DNA of 64,000 nt from Gari tellinella (Eukaryota; Mollusca; Bivalvia; Cardiida; Psammobiidae). The stretch lies in contig OV277872.1 in the NCBI GenBank assembly GCA_922989275.2, positions 32,157,619 through 32,221,618 of the forward strand. Reading direction: 5' to 3'. This document shows, piece after piece, positions 22,884 to 33,536 of the stretch. Under the pieces are notes generated by a model. That model had not been told where the DNA came from, did not search any database, and worked only from the letters and a program-made list of their open reading frames with translations. The position numbers and the translations under genes are program-made. Each line of letters begins with the position of its first letter. The first letter of the stretch is position 1.

Positions 22884-23125
22884 TCAAAAGAATGTGTCAT
22901 TATAGCAAGACTCAGCAATCCAGGGAGAGCACTTGTGATGCTGCAGAATGCTTTTTCTCGAAAATGTCCTAAAACACCGTTCACATGTATACGGCTTCTC
23001 TTTCCTGTGCACCGCGGAACAATGGCGCTTCACATGGTCCCTTCTCCGAAACTTCCGTCCACAATCAGTACACGTAAACTCTTTGAGGGTCAAACCCGAA
23101 GCTGTGGTTTGCAGCTCAAGTTCCG
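22884..23125 (-). CDS. ZE12: alternative 3'-terminal exon, paired fingers (duplicate of ZE13)
   Basis: Acceptor AATTTTGCATTTGTAG, exon start CG|GAA (phase 1), 79 residues, stop TGA. Finger 1 is C18-C21-H34-H39. Finger 2 has C47, C50 and H63 but no fourth ligand at the normal distance; only C65 follows, one residue after H63. The same arrangement is kept in ZE13, so it is unlikely to be a random lesion. About 62 of 79 residues match ZE13. Finger 1 recognition residues (positions -1, 2, 3, 6: R, D, H, R) are identical in both, while finger 2 differs at residues 56-60, covering positions -1, 1, 2 and 3. Flanks on both sides are also homologous, including an F1 MITE inserted at the same place. 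Confidence 0.9.
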
Positions 23126-23264
23126 CTACAAATGCAAAATTAAGACAATTTTTTACCCAATCGGCCTTCTTTTTTTTTTTTTCTTTTTTTTTTTTTTGTA
23201 AAACACAATGCTTTCTTCATATCAAACAGAGCAAATAACTCGTATCCAACTGTGCTCAGTGACT

Positions 23265-23895
23265 GCATAACCAATTACCCCAAAATACGCCTTTTTATGC
23301 CTTAAACCTGCTTTTATGACAATTATGTAGTCACAGAGCACCAGATAAGGGTAGTTTTTCAAAAACTAAAATCTTTATTTAAAAATTAAACCCTATGGTG
23401 TCACTAATCATTAGAATCGTCTCGAAGAGACTATTCTAATGAGTAGTAACACCATAGGATTTGGTACTGAAATGAGTGAGAAAATGTTGAATTTGTTCTG
23501 AAAACTCCCCCTTATCTGGAGCCCTGAGTCACCTTTCTTAAAATCTAGAAACATGCTGTGGGCTAATGGGCATTATCTGCTTTACTTTTAACCTGCTTTA
23601 ACCCTTTGAACCCTAGTCCCGCATATAGGCGTCCTTTTCAAACAGTGTACTTGTGAATAGTTCATTTGTCCTATGCAAACAGTGAAGACCCAGATCAGAG
23701 GGCTCCGAAAGGAGCCCTCTGATCAGGGTGTTCACTGTTTGTCATAATGCCAAACATTGACAAAAACAACCCTTAAAAGTCAGAAATGGACTAAACTAAA
23801 ATGGAAACTGGGATTGTCCATTTGAAGTTTCAGGGAGGAAAGAGTTAAGTGGTCTTCACTACAAGAAACAAGCTATGGGGTAACGGGTAAAACCC
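23265..23895. mobile_element. F1 carrying nested F4 and F3
   Basis: The F1 starts after CTCAGTGACTGCATAACC. F4 occupies 23,335-23,526, and F3 occupies 23,608-23,848 inside the F1's CTTTAAGTGG, with TTAA on both sides. F1 ends TATGGGGTAACGGGT. A T-rich run (23,168-23,198) lies before it, near the ZE12 acceptor. Confidence 0.75.
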
Positions 23896-23994
23896 TTTTA
23901 TTTACCATGCTGCATGATCCATGAATATCTATTTGCAGTTATGGAGAAGATTACATATACAGGAAACAAGTTATCACATCCCTATATAGAAGTG

Positions 23995-24511
23995 GCTTTA
24001 CCCATAACCCCTTAGCCCATTTCTAGTTTTGAAGATAAATTATCCCTTAAAGCAGGTTGAAAGTAAAGCAGAATGGGCCTTAGTTATCTGATTTACTTTC
24101 AGCCTGCTTTAAGTTCCGATCTGGACAGGTACTGGTATTTAAATGCTGTTAATATTTCATGTTCAGGACTTACTAGCTCTGAGGTAGTACTATCTCAGTG
24201 TTCTCATTGTATGGATAATTAGATGTGCAAAAAGTGTTACTTTTCTTAGTGTATGAATAATTAGAAGCGTAAAAAGGTTTATTTATGCTGTAAAGGGTTA
24301 AACACCGCAGGGCTCCAGATCAGGAGGAGTTAACCGAACATATAAAACATTTTATCACTCATGGTACTATGATGGTAGCACCAAATCCTATGGTGTTACT
24401 ACTCATTAGAAACGTCTTTTCGGGGCGATTTTAATGAGTAGTGACACCCTAGGGTTTAAAGCAAAAATAAAGATTTTAGTTTTTAAAATACTCCCCTTAT
24501 CTGGAGCCCTA
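23995..24511. mobile_element. Reverse F1 and F4
   Basis: F1 at 23,995-24,302; F4 at 24,306-24,511 (CAGGGCTCCAGATCAGG to TTATCTGGAGCCCT). F4 ends about 73 bases from the ZE11 stop. Confidence 0.75.
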
Positions 24512-24583
24512 ACCTGCTTATTTTAACTTTTCATTGTTTTTTTTCCAGTGTTGCTAAACTATAATTAACTTTACAAGTATAGT

Positions 24584-24810
24584 CTATAGGTTCAAGTGAG
24601 TAACCCTGTGGACATTCATGTTGTGCTTGGTGGAGAAGCGTTTTCCGCAGAGTTCACAGGAAAATGGCCGCTCTTTGCGGTGTACTATAGCCTGGTGCCT
24701 GTTCAGGTGGGTTTTGGTCTTGAACGGTTTACTACACTCAGTACACTGATACAGCAGCACCTGATTGGGATTTACTTGGTAGTCCATGGCAGGCCGACCA
24801 TACTCTGGCA
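24584..24810 (-). CDS. ZE11: alternative 3'-terminal exon, paired C2H2 fingers
   Basis: Acceptor ATTATTATTTTTACAG, exon start TG|CCA (phase 1), 74 residues, stop TAG. Fingers: C22-C25-H38-H43 (H-x4-H), linker RKERPF, C51-C54-H67-H71; tail LNL. The linker and spacing are close to ZE12 and ZE13 (VHRKEKP). A minisatellite of about 34-bp units fills the intron directly upstream, beginning about 20 bases from the acceptor, so the branchpoint probably lies in the array or in the few bases between (inference). Confidence 0.91.
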
Positions 24811-24828
24811 CTGTAAAAATAATAATTG

Positions 24829-25380
24829 AAAACCTGAATATTGGTACCAGCTATGAGAATTCAAAACCTAAATATTGGTACCTGCTATGAGAAAAACTGA
24901 AACCTGAATATTGGTACCTGCTATGAAAATTGTTGAAAACCTGAATATTGGTACCAGCTATGAGAATAATTGAAAACCCGGATATTGGTACCTGCTATGA
25001 GAATAATTGAAAACCAGCATATTGGTTCCAGCTATAAGAATTGTTGCAAACCTGAATATTGGTATCTGCTTTGAGAATATTTGAAAACCTGAATACTGGT
25101 ACCTGCTATGAGAATCATTGAAAACCTGAATATTCGTACCAGCTATGAGAATGTTGAAAACCTGAATATTGGTACCAGCTATGAGAATGTTGAAAACCTG
25201 AACATTGGTACCTGCTTATGAGAATTGTTGAAAACCTGAATATTGGTACCTGCTTAGGAGAATTGTTGAAAACCTGAATATTGGTACCTGCTTAGGAGAA
25301 TTGTTGAAAACCTGAATATTGGTACCTGCTTAGGAGAATTGTTGAAAACCTGAATATTGGTACCTGCTTAGGAGAATTAT
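24829..25380. repeat. Minisatellite, about 16 units of 33-37 bp
   Basis: Unit: GAAAACCTGAATATTGGTAC then CTGCTATGAGAATTGTT, with variants CAGCTATGAG and CTGCTTAGGAG. The last five units near 25,380 are almost identical, so the array has grown from that end. It lies directly upstream of the ZE11 acceptor. Confidence 0.92.
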
Positions 25381-25473
25381 GAGACAAACCCATTTCAAAA
25401 ACACATTGTGAGGTGTATGCTTAGTACAAAAGTAATGCAGAAAGCTCAAATAGAAGCATTCACTTTTCATAGT

Positions 25474-25705
25474 TTAACCCTTTACTCCACAGATAAACTG
25501 TACGCCTTTTTACACATTAAAGAAATTAGTCCCCGTTATTAACATCAATTGTTGTGCAAAATCAGATATTTTTTATAGCAGATAGTAGCTGATGAAGCAG
25601 GCTGAAAGTAAAGCAGAATGCACCTTATGGTGCATTCTGCTTTACTTTCAAGTTTCAACCTGCTTTAAGTGGTCAACTGTTTTCAAAACTAGGAACAGGT
25701 CTTAC
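25474..25705. mobile_element. F1 MITE
   Basis: Forward copy with a stem at 25,598-25,670; its right end is truncated after AACTAGGAACAGG. Confidence 0.7.
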
Positions 25706-25891
25706 AAGAAACTCTTGAAACAAAGCATATATAGCAGAATAGTCCATATTTGATAGTATGACAACCTGGGGCAGGGATCAAACCCAAAACACCTGCATGA
25801 CAGTCCAATCAGATATAGAGTCGACTTTCGTTTTCTTACGAGAGTTTCTCTTTGGACAGGCTATATAGTTTATTGGTTTTAAGCAGCTGGG

Positions 25892-26193
25892 GCCCGTTTC
25901 ATAAAACTTTGTACGACAAAATTAATGTTGTCGTAAGTCAAATTATAAAATGGTCAATTATTATTCATTTCTCAATCTAATCCTGTCTTGTGACATCTCT
26001 ATGGAATCGTCTTGATTCGTCTTAATCTGTCTAATCCTGTCTTGTGACATCTCTATGGAATCGTCTTTTCAAGACGATTCCATAGAGATGATTTCATAAG
26101 ACAGGATTAGATAGAGAAATAAGACTTTAAACGTATTTTCAAGTTTTGACTTACGAACGTTTTTGTCGTACAAAGTTTTATGAAACGGGCCCC
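25892..26193. mobile_element. F5 palindromic element (family description)
   Basis: Ends GGGGCCCGTTTCATAAAAC and GTTTTATGAAACGGGCCCC; interior stem CTCTATGGAATCGTCTT and complement, with an internal duplication of TCTAATCCTGTCTTGTGACA. Other copies: 35,705-35,922 (partial), 43,200-43,672, 48,492-48,737. Confidence 0.85.
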
Positions 26194-26249
26194 TGAACTT
26201 TTTTTACAGTTCACTCAGTGTCACGATAAGTGGGCAGCAAAGGTGTAGA

Positions 26250-26671
26250 TTAACCCTTCTACCACTGAATATTCATAATGATAAATAAACTCCACCCACT
26301 GATTTTGAATATCTCATATCTGAGCTGTTACATTGGCTTAGGAAATAAACAAATCCCTAAGAAAGCATCATGTCATACGGATCCTAAATGAAAGCTGAAG
26401 TACCGATCCCGACAGGAGCTGTTGGATCTGGGTCTGCACGGTTTTCAAATAGCATCAATACATGGCATTGCAGGACAAGGATTAACCCTTTAAACACTAG
26501 TCCCGCATATAGGCGTCCTTTTCAAACAGTGTGCATGTGAATAGTACACTTGTCCTATGCAAGTCATAATGCCAAACATTGACAAAAACAACCCTTAAAA
26601 GACAGAAATGGACTAAACTAAAATGAAAACTGGAATTTTTCATTTAAAGTTTTAGGGAGGAAAGAGTTAAA
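26250..26671. mobile_element. Unclassified TTAACCC-ended stretch and short F3
   Basis: 26,250-26,480 begins TTAACCCTTCTACCACTG and ends at the next TTAACCC, without a clear stem. 26,481-26,671 is an F3 copy that has lost its central stem, leaving CCTATGCAAGTCATAATGCC. Confidence 0.5.
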
Positions 26672-26861
26672 GTCCAACCATGGAACAGTGCTTTAGATAT
26701 GGCACATTAGAGACTAGGTTGAGAAACTGAGTCACTTCAATACTGGACACAACCAGTTTGCAAAGGTACCATAAAACCTTTCTATTATGACCACTAAAAT
26801 GAATGCTAATTGATTGTATAAAAGATAGTTAGGTGACAGTTTAAATTTGATTTGTTTTGAT

Positions 26862-27103
26862 TTTACGTCGCTTTCAACAGTATTTCAGTCATATCGCGAC
26901 GTCCAGCTAATTACAGGTGGAGGAAGACCCCAGAAGCCCTTTATGCACTGTTTCTGACACAAATCTGCAACTGGGTAGAACCACCGACCTTCCGCAAGCC
27001 AGCTGGAAGGCTTCTCCACATGAAAAATCCGAACGACCCTACTGGGATTCGAACTCACAGCGGTGAGGAGCTTAGTGATGTAAGTCACAGTGACTATACC
27101 TGT
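26862..27103 (-). mobile_element. tRNA-derived SINE, head truncated
   Basis: Reads on the minus strand. GGGATTCGAACTC at 27,044-27,056 is the complement of a box B (GAGTTCGAATCCC); the box A part present in the 40,260 copy is missing here. The tail matches the other copy closely through TTTTACGTCGCTTTCAACAG. Confidence 0.75.
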
Positions 27104-27910
27104 GACAGCTTAAAGCAAAATGACAGTAAAACAGTAAGCGCCTTATTAAAATATAAAAGAGCTTTCTGTTCTACTGTCACCTTGCTTAAAGCAGTAGTGA
27201 CCTGTCGTAAACACCTAATAATTAACAGTTTTGAGGTTGTAATAGAGAGATTTTACTGTAATTGCGATTTTGCCTTCATTATTTTCAACGAATTGAGACA
27301 TATTTCAGTAACATATAACAGAAGACTGGTTCTGTACTTAGGCCACTTAGAAAAAATAAAAATAAAATATTTTGCAAAACTCTTTTATTGAATAAATAAA
27401 ACATACAAAGAGATAAAAACAAATTTTGATCTGTCGTAAGAGACCTGACAACTACAGTCAACCCTTGATAACTACACAACAAAGGAGAGTAACTCTGTAA
27501 GGATAACAATTTCGTTATTAAGCTTGCTGCTTTACCCTTTCCTCCTTTAAGCTTGTATCTCTAAGGTTGGAAGGCAGGTAACAACTTAATGCAGGCTGAA
27601 AGGCGCATTCTGCTTTAAACCAACATTCAACTTCAAACCAACAATTGTCTTCATTCTTGTATCACAACCTTAACTTTTTTAACTTTTTGCATGCTTGGTA
27701 TTTTTTTCGTCTGCAACAATTGTCGTCTGCTACTGTTCTAAAAAGAGAATTTTCAAAAATTTCTTTTCAAAACAGGGTCCGTGTCAAACAGTTTGGTTCC
27801 TGATGAGACACCTCGTTACGGTAACACAGCATCTCATCTGGATCCAAACTGTTTGCAAAGGTAATCACTGAGGCACATGACCCTCTATATCATTCAAAGA
27901 GTTAACATAA
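27104..27910. mobile_element. F6-like remnant, plain DNA, and GTCTGCAAC-type MITE
   Basis: 27,104-27,262 is an F6-like palindrome (AAGCAAAATGACAGTAAAAC...TGTCACCTTGCTTAAAGC) ending TTTTACTGTA. 27,262-27,540 shows nothing recognisable. 27,560-27,610 is an F1 scrap. 27,700-27,905 repeats the 7,985 family. Confidence 0.5.
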
Positions 27911-27912
27911 TC

Positions 27913-28500
27913 AGCTCTCGATATGGGGAGTATTTCAAAAATTATAATTATTATTTCAGCATTAAACCCTATGGTGCTTCTACTCATAAGAATCATCTCT
28001 TTTGAGACGAATCTAATGAGTAGTTACACCATAGGATTTGGTGCTGAAATGTGTTAGAAAATGTTGGATTTGTTCTGTTTACACCCTCTTATCTAGAGCT
28101 CTGACATAATGCCCCATAATTAAGCCTTTTTAAGCCTTTAAATAATTACTACCACTGAAGAAAATAGTTTCCTTTTGACAGAAGTGTTTACCATAACCCA
28201 ATTTCCCAAAGCCCCCGCCTATGTGGTTTCTGATTCAGGCAAGTGATTATTTGCCTCAGAATATGGCATACTAGTATAACAGTTTATAAAGTAGCTTTAA
28301 TCAGTTTCGAGCAAGTGGTTTTAAAAAATTAAGGCAAAGACAGATGTCCAGACAGAGTATTTGCTTTATTCTAGTAGATGGTAGCTTAAAGCAGGCTGAA
28401 AATAAAGTAGAATGCATGTAAAGGAATATTTTGTTTTACTTTCAGCCTGCTTTAAGCAACCCTCTTCAATTCTTAAAACAGACTAAGGAAATGGTTTAAC
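27913..28500. mobile_element. F4 then an F1 with an internal insertion
   Basis: F4 at 27,913-28,106. F1 begins at about 28,105 (ATGCCCCATAATTAAGCC), is interrupted near 28,195-28,350 by unrelated sequence, and continues with its stem at 28,385-28,455. Confidence 0.6.
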
Positions 28501-29335
28501 TAATACTATTACAATGTAGGTCCTAGCTAATATTAGAAACACAAAAATTCTTTCCTATAACACAATGTCATGAAAATAACAAAAACACAACCTTTATTTA
28601 TTCAGAAATATTAAATTTCTTCTAATACTTTGGGGAATATATCAATCCATCCAAATAAACATGTTTTAAGGCTATTAAAACCCGATCAGGCACTGAAAAA
28701 CTGATCAGGCTTGAAACAGCACATGTTTCCACTTAGTAGGAAAAATTGAGTTTGCAAAGTTTCCAGTAACTGCCATTGTTTTTACATTTTATTGCTTTAC
28801 ATTTAGTTTTGTTTAAATTGGAAAGAAAAATATCTCCCTCACTGTTATATTATATCTGTTCTACATAGTCAACAAAATATGTATGTGAAACACTACGCCC
28901 CCTTATGTGACCATAACCTCTAAATGACCTTGACCTTTATGTGACATGACCTAAACTGACTGAGTTGAAGTGTTTCTTGTGTTCATTACACATGCCATAA
29001 AGGAAGTCTGTATCACATAATATGACCAAAGTTAAATTCACCCTATTTGACATCTAAATGACCTTGACTTTTGTCAGACATGACCCAAGTTGAAATCAGC
29101 TTAAGAGCTTCTGGCCAAATATGAAGTTGCTAGTAGCACAGTTATGGCCAAGGTTAAAGTTATGTACAGACAGACAGACAGACAGACTGTAAAAACAATA
29201 TGCCCCAGATTTAGTCGTGTAATGGCATAAAATTGGACTAAACTTGTTTGTAAACTGGGTGTTTCATTTTCAAGTTTCAGGGGTCAGTGAGTTAATATAA
29301 GATTGACAGTATGAAGTCATTATACAATGTGGACT
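28500..29335. repeat. AT-rich intron and GACCTTGACC dispersed repeat
   Basis: 28,500-28,880 holds no recognisable feature apart from two short GATCAGGC(A/T)TGAAA-type direct repeats. 28,885-29,232 is the dispersed family with GACAGACAGACAGACAGAC and end GTCGTGTAATGGCATAAAA. Confidence 0.5.
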
Positions 29336-30960
29336 GCTTTAACCAATTACCCCATAGCCTGTTTCCAGTTTTGAAAATAGGTGATCACTTGAAGCATGTT
29401 GAAAGTAAAGCAGAATGTCCTTTAACCCGTTACCCCATAGCCTGTTTCCAGTTTTGAAGATAGGTGACCACTTAAAGCAGGTTGAAAGTAGCGCAATCTG
29501 CTTTACTTTCAGCCTGCTTTAAGCTCAACCTACAAGGGTATAAAAATAATTTTTTATGGTTCATATTAATGGCTGTAAAAAGTGAAACTATTTTCTTCAG
29601 TGGAGCAATAAATACAAGAGGGCCTGAAGGCCCTGATATCGCTCACCATTTGTAATGAAGCCTGATAGCTTTACCTTTGAATTTCACCCTTTTTATTCTA
29701 AATCCATTCAAGTTTGTCGACCTACTGTAGTATAGTAGAGTACATCAAAGGCAGATAACTGAAGCCTAAACAATACTGAAAGGAAGCCTTTTTCTAGCAT
29801 TTCAAAGTATATCAAGGGCAGGTAACTATTGCCACAATGATTACATTTCAACAATAATTGCACTCCTTCCAGAACATATAGCTACATCCTTTGTGTACAA
29901 GTATAATCAAAATCCATTGAAAACTGTAGTTGCAAGAGTGTAAACGCTGTAAAATATGGCATTTTCAGCAATTCAAAGGTAGATATCTCTTGATCTATTT
30001 GTCCGACTCCAACCATAATCACCCTTTTTTGAACTCTTATGGTCATAAATTATACAATCTGGGCAAGTTTGAGAGAGCTTGGATAAATATTGTGGCCTCT
30101 AGAGCGTAAACACTGTTAAATATATCGTTTTCAGCAATTCAAAGGTAGATAAGTTTTGACCTATTGATCCGATTACAACCATAATTGAACTCATTCGAAG
30201 TCTTATGGTAATATACAATCTGAGTAAGTTTGAGAAAGATTAAATAAAATTTGTGACCTCTAGAGTGTAAACATCGTTAAATATGGCATTTTCAGCAATT
30301 CAAAGGTAGATAACTCTCAACCTATAAGTCTGATTTCAACCATAATCGAACTCATCTGAACTCTTATAGTCATTTACAATCTGAGCAGGTTTGAGATAGA
30401 TTGGATAAAAATTGTGGTCTCTAGAGTGTAAACACTGTTAAATATGGCATTTTCAGCAATTTAAAGGTTAATTACTCTTGATCTATTTGTCCGATTTCAA
30501 CCAAAATCGAACTCATCTAAACTCTTATGGTCATATACAATCTGGGCAATTTTTAGAAAGATTGGATAAATACTGTGGCCTCTAGAGTGTAAACACCGTT
30601 AAATATGGTATTTTCAGCAATTCAAAGGTAGATAACTCTTGATCTATTTGTCCGATTTCAACCATAATCGAACTCATCTGAACTCTTATGGCAATATACC
30701 ATCTGAGCATGTTTGAGAAAGATTGGATAAATATTGTGGCCTCTAGAGTGTAAACACTAAAATTGTTGACGCCGGACGCCGGACATTCAAGGATTGCAAA
30801 AGCTCACCCTGAGCTAGCTCAGGTGAGCTAAAAAGGCGTATTTATTGGGTAACTGATTAAGGCCCATAATTGCTTTACTTTCAGCCTGCTTTAAGTTACC
30901 ATCTGCAAAATATTTTTTCTTGTGTATATAAAATTATGTAACTTCATAAAGTGGAACTTA
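29335..30960. mobile_element. Triple nest: F10 inside F1 inside F1
   Basis: An outer F1 left half (29,335-29,424) stops at its central TTAA; an inner F1 begins there (TTTAACCCGTTACCCC) and is itself interrupted at about 29,612 by F10 (ACAAGAGGGCCTGAAGGCCC ... CAGGTGAGCTAA, to 30,832). The inner F1 ends TTGGGTAACTGATTAA and the outer right half resumes GGCCCATAATTGCTTTACTT. Confidence 0.8.
29930..30770. repeat. Tandem array of about 160-bp units inside F10
   Basis: Five units plus a partial one. Each starts near GTGTAAACACTGTTAAATATG (about 29,938, 30,105, 30,266, 30,426, 30,588, 30,748) and contains TTTTCAGCAATTCAAAGGTA and ATCGAACTCATCTGAACTCT. Confidence 0.9.
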
Positions 30961-31105
30961 GATTCTCTTTAGTAGAGGATAAATAAAAGGTGTAAATAGG
31001 CTGATGTCTCTGTTTATGGGCTAATATCAAATCTTGACATTAATTTCTAAGTCATAACAATGGCTTGCATGTCAACTGTACTAAGTCGTGACAATGTGAA
31101 CTGTT

Positions 31106-31386
31106 TTAAGTCGTAGGGATGTCTCGCATGTGAACTATCATATGAGTCTTCAGGTTGCTCTTTGTGGAGAACGATTTATTGCACACTTCGCACATGTAGG
31201 GTTTGTCGCCTTGGTGTACAATACGAATATGTCGATTCAGAGCCCAACCATTCTGAAACATTTTGTGACATATGACGCAGAAGTTCTGTAACTTCGCTGA
31301 TGACATATTGTCCTTCGACAACAGTGGAATGATGTTTGCAGCAAGAGTCAGGTCCATGGGAAGATGCTCATCCCCAATCCCAGCCG
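31106..31386 (-). CDS. ZE10: alternative 3'-terminal exon, paired C2H2 fingers
   Basis: Acceptor TATTGTATTGTATTTCAG, exon start CG|GCT (phase 1), 92 residues, stop TAA. It has the longest lead among the paired-finger cassettes (35 residues, hydrophobic in the middle: LTLAANIIPLL). Fingers: C36-C39-H52-H57 (H-x4-H), linker QGDKPY instead of TGEKP, then C65-C68-H81-H85 with the STKSNLKTH helix. This H-x4-H plus non-TGEKP format unites ZE10, ZE11, ZE12, ZE13 and ZE15, all at the distal end of the locus. Its downstream side borders a triple-nested MITE complex (29.3-31.0 kb). Confidence 0.91.
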
Positions 31387-31410
31387 CTGAAATACAATAC
31401 AATAATTATT

Positions 31411-32150
31411 AACCCTTTCCCTTATAGGAGCGACTTTTAGCGCATTCATTTTATTCATCCGCCAAAGAAAATAGTTCCACTATTTACTGTCATGAATATG
31501 TACTATAAGAAATACTTTCTGTATACTAGCAGATATTAACTTAAAGTAGGCTGAAAGTAAAGCAGAATGTGCCCTAGGGCACATTCTGCTTTACTTTCAG
31601 CCTGCTTTATTAGGTCACATATCTTAAATACTAGAAACAGGCTATGGGTTAAAGGGTTAACTCATTACCCCATAAATACACCTTTTTACGCTTTTTATTT
31701 ATTCTTCCGCTGAAGAAAAAAGTTCCATATTATACCTTCATAAATATATACCATAAGAAATATTTTTTATATTCTAGTAGATGTTAGCTTAAAACAGGCT
31801 GAAAATTAAGCAGAATGCACCTTGAGGTGCATTCTGCCTTACTTTCAACCTGTTTTAAGGGGAAACAGGTGTTCAAAACTAGAAACGGCTATGGGGTAAT
31901 AGGTTAACCCTTAGCCTGCCACTCACGACTATAGCTCCATATGCAAACAGCTTGGATCCAGATGAGACGCCGAGTAACTCGGCGTCTCATCCGGATCCAA
32001 GCTGTTTGACACTCCGACAACATTTTCAGCAATTTTGAGCAACTTTGAAGCAGACGAGAAATATAGCAGACGACAATTTATTTGGCGGGCTAAGGGTTAA
32101 GGGGAAACAGGTGTTCAAAACTAGAAACGGGCTATGGGGTAATAGGTTAA
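31411..32150. mobile_element. Two F1 copies and an F2 flanked by a 47-bp direct repeat
   Basis: F1 at 31,411-31,660 (starting about 25 bases from the ZE10 acceptor) and 31,658-31,907. F2 occupies 31,904-32,100. The last 47 bases of the second F1 (GGGGAAACAGGTGTTCAAAA...) recur directly after F2 at 32,101-32,148. Confidence 0.8.
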
Positions 32151-32249
32151 ATGTTTGCTTGTTGTCTTGGTAATCTTATTTTGACTGCAACAATTAATTA
32201 TTATTGTCATCTGCTACTGTTCTAAAAATAGAATTTCAAACTATTTTTT

Positions 32250-33019
32250 TTAACTCTTTTCCCCATAGAAGGGCCTTTTAAGCGCATTTAATTTATTCCT
32301 CCATTGAAGAAAAAAGTTCCAGTTTATACTATTACAGTCATTAATTTGTATCACAAGAAAAAGTTTCTTTATCCAAGCAGATTGTAGCTTAACCCACTCC
32401 CCCATAAATACGCCTTTTTACACTTCAAATCATACCTCCACTGAAGAAAATTTATAGTTACTTTTAAAACAGTCACTGAATAGGTACAAAGAAATATTGT
32501 CTAGATCCTATCAGATAGTTTACAAGACCAACTAATGAAGATGTGTAGAGACACCTGGTAACAAACTGCTTAATCCATTACTCAATAAATATAATCATTA
32601 GGAAAGATAGTCATTATCCAGGAAGTCCTGAGCACAAAGTTCAACACAGAAGGTAATGCTAGTCTGGCTTCCCACAAAACATGGCGCCCAAAATTCCAAT
32701 TTTGAGATTCCAGATTGAATACATTTCCTCCTTACAATAATAGCTGAGGCTGTTCCCCAAAGAAGACATTTATTTATAGAGCTTTCATTGCTGCAATATT
32801 TTCAATTAACCCTTAGCCTGCCACTCACAACTATAGCTCCATATGCAAACAGCTTGGATCCGGATGAGACGCCGAGTAACTCGGCGTCTCATCCGGATCC
32901 AAGCTGTTTGACACTTGGACAACATTTTCAGCAATTTTGAGCAACTTTGAAGCACTTTGAAAATTAAAGCAGACGAGAAATATAGCAGACGACAATTTAT
33001 TTGGCGGGCTAAGGGTTAA
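32250..33019. mobile_element. Partial F1 copies, plain DNA, then F2
   Basis: F1 left halves at 32,250-32,400 and 32,393-32,540, each without a stem. 32,540-32,805 has no recognisable feature. F2 at 32,806-33,019 with TTAA edges. Confidence 0.65.
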
Positions 33020-33024
33020 TCATG

Positions 33025-33475
33025 GTCTGCTTAAAATTATTGTCTGCTTTTATTTTTCTCAAGTTACATTATAAGTGGACATTTTGACTGAAGAAATATA
33101 ATCACTATGACAACAGGGCTACAGATAAGGGGTAGTTTTCTGAACAAATTCAACATTTTCTCACTTATTTCAGCACCAAACCTTATGGTGTTACTACTCA
33201 TTAGAATCGTCTCGAAGAGACGATTCTGATGAGTAGTGACACCATAAGGTTTAATGCAGAAATAAAGATTTTAGATTTTGAAAAACTACTCTTATCTGGA
33301 GCCCTGTGACAAACAGCTTGAATCCAGATCAGACGCTGTGCTACACAGCATCTGATCTGGATTCAAACTGATTGCAAATATAGTTCCCTCCCTATAACAA
33401 CTCCCTCCAGACAACACACACAATCTTCCGTCTCCCAATGGGTGGTGTTGTAGAGAGGGAAAGCTGTATTTGAAA
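33025..33475. mobile_element. F9 with nested F4
   Basis: The F9 left part (GGTCTGCTTAAAATTATTG, TATAAGTGGACATTTTGAC) is interrupted by F4 at 33,117-33,306 and continues GTGACAAACAGCTTGAATCC to GAGAGGGAAAGCTGTA. Confidence 0.7.
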
Positions 33476-33536
33476 TTCTAACTTTATCTAGAGCTTCCTA
33501 TAACGATTCCATTGATTTATAAACAAAAGATATATA

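Noticed and set aside
27020..27391. Plus-strand frame containing PTGIRTHSGEE, superficially like a finger linker
   Set aside because: No C-x2-C or H-x3-H pattern; it lies in the antisense of a tRNA-derived SINE.
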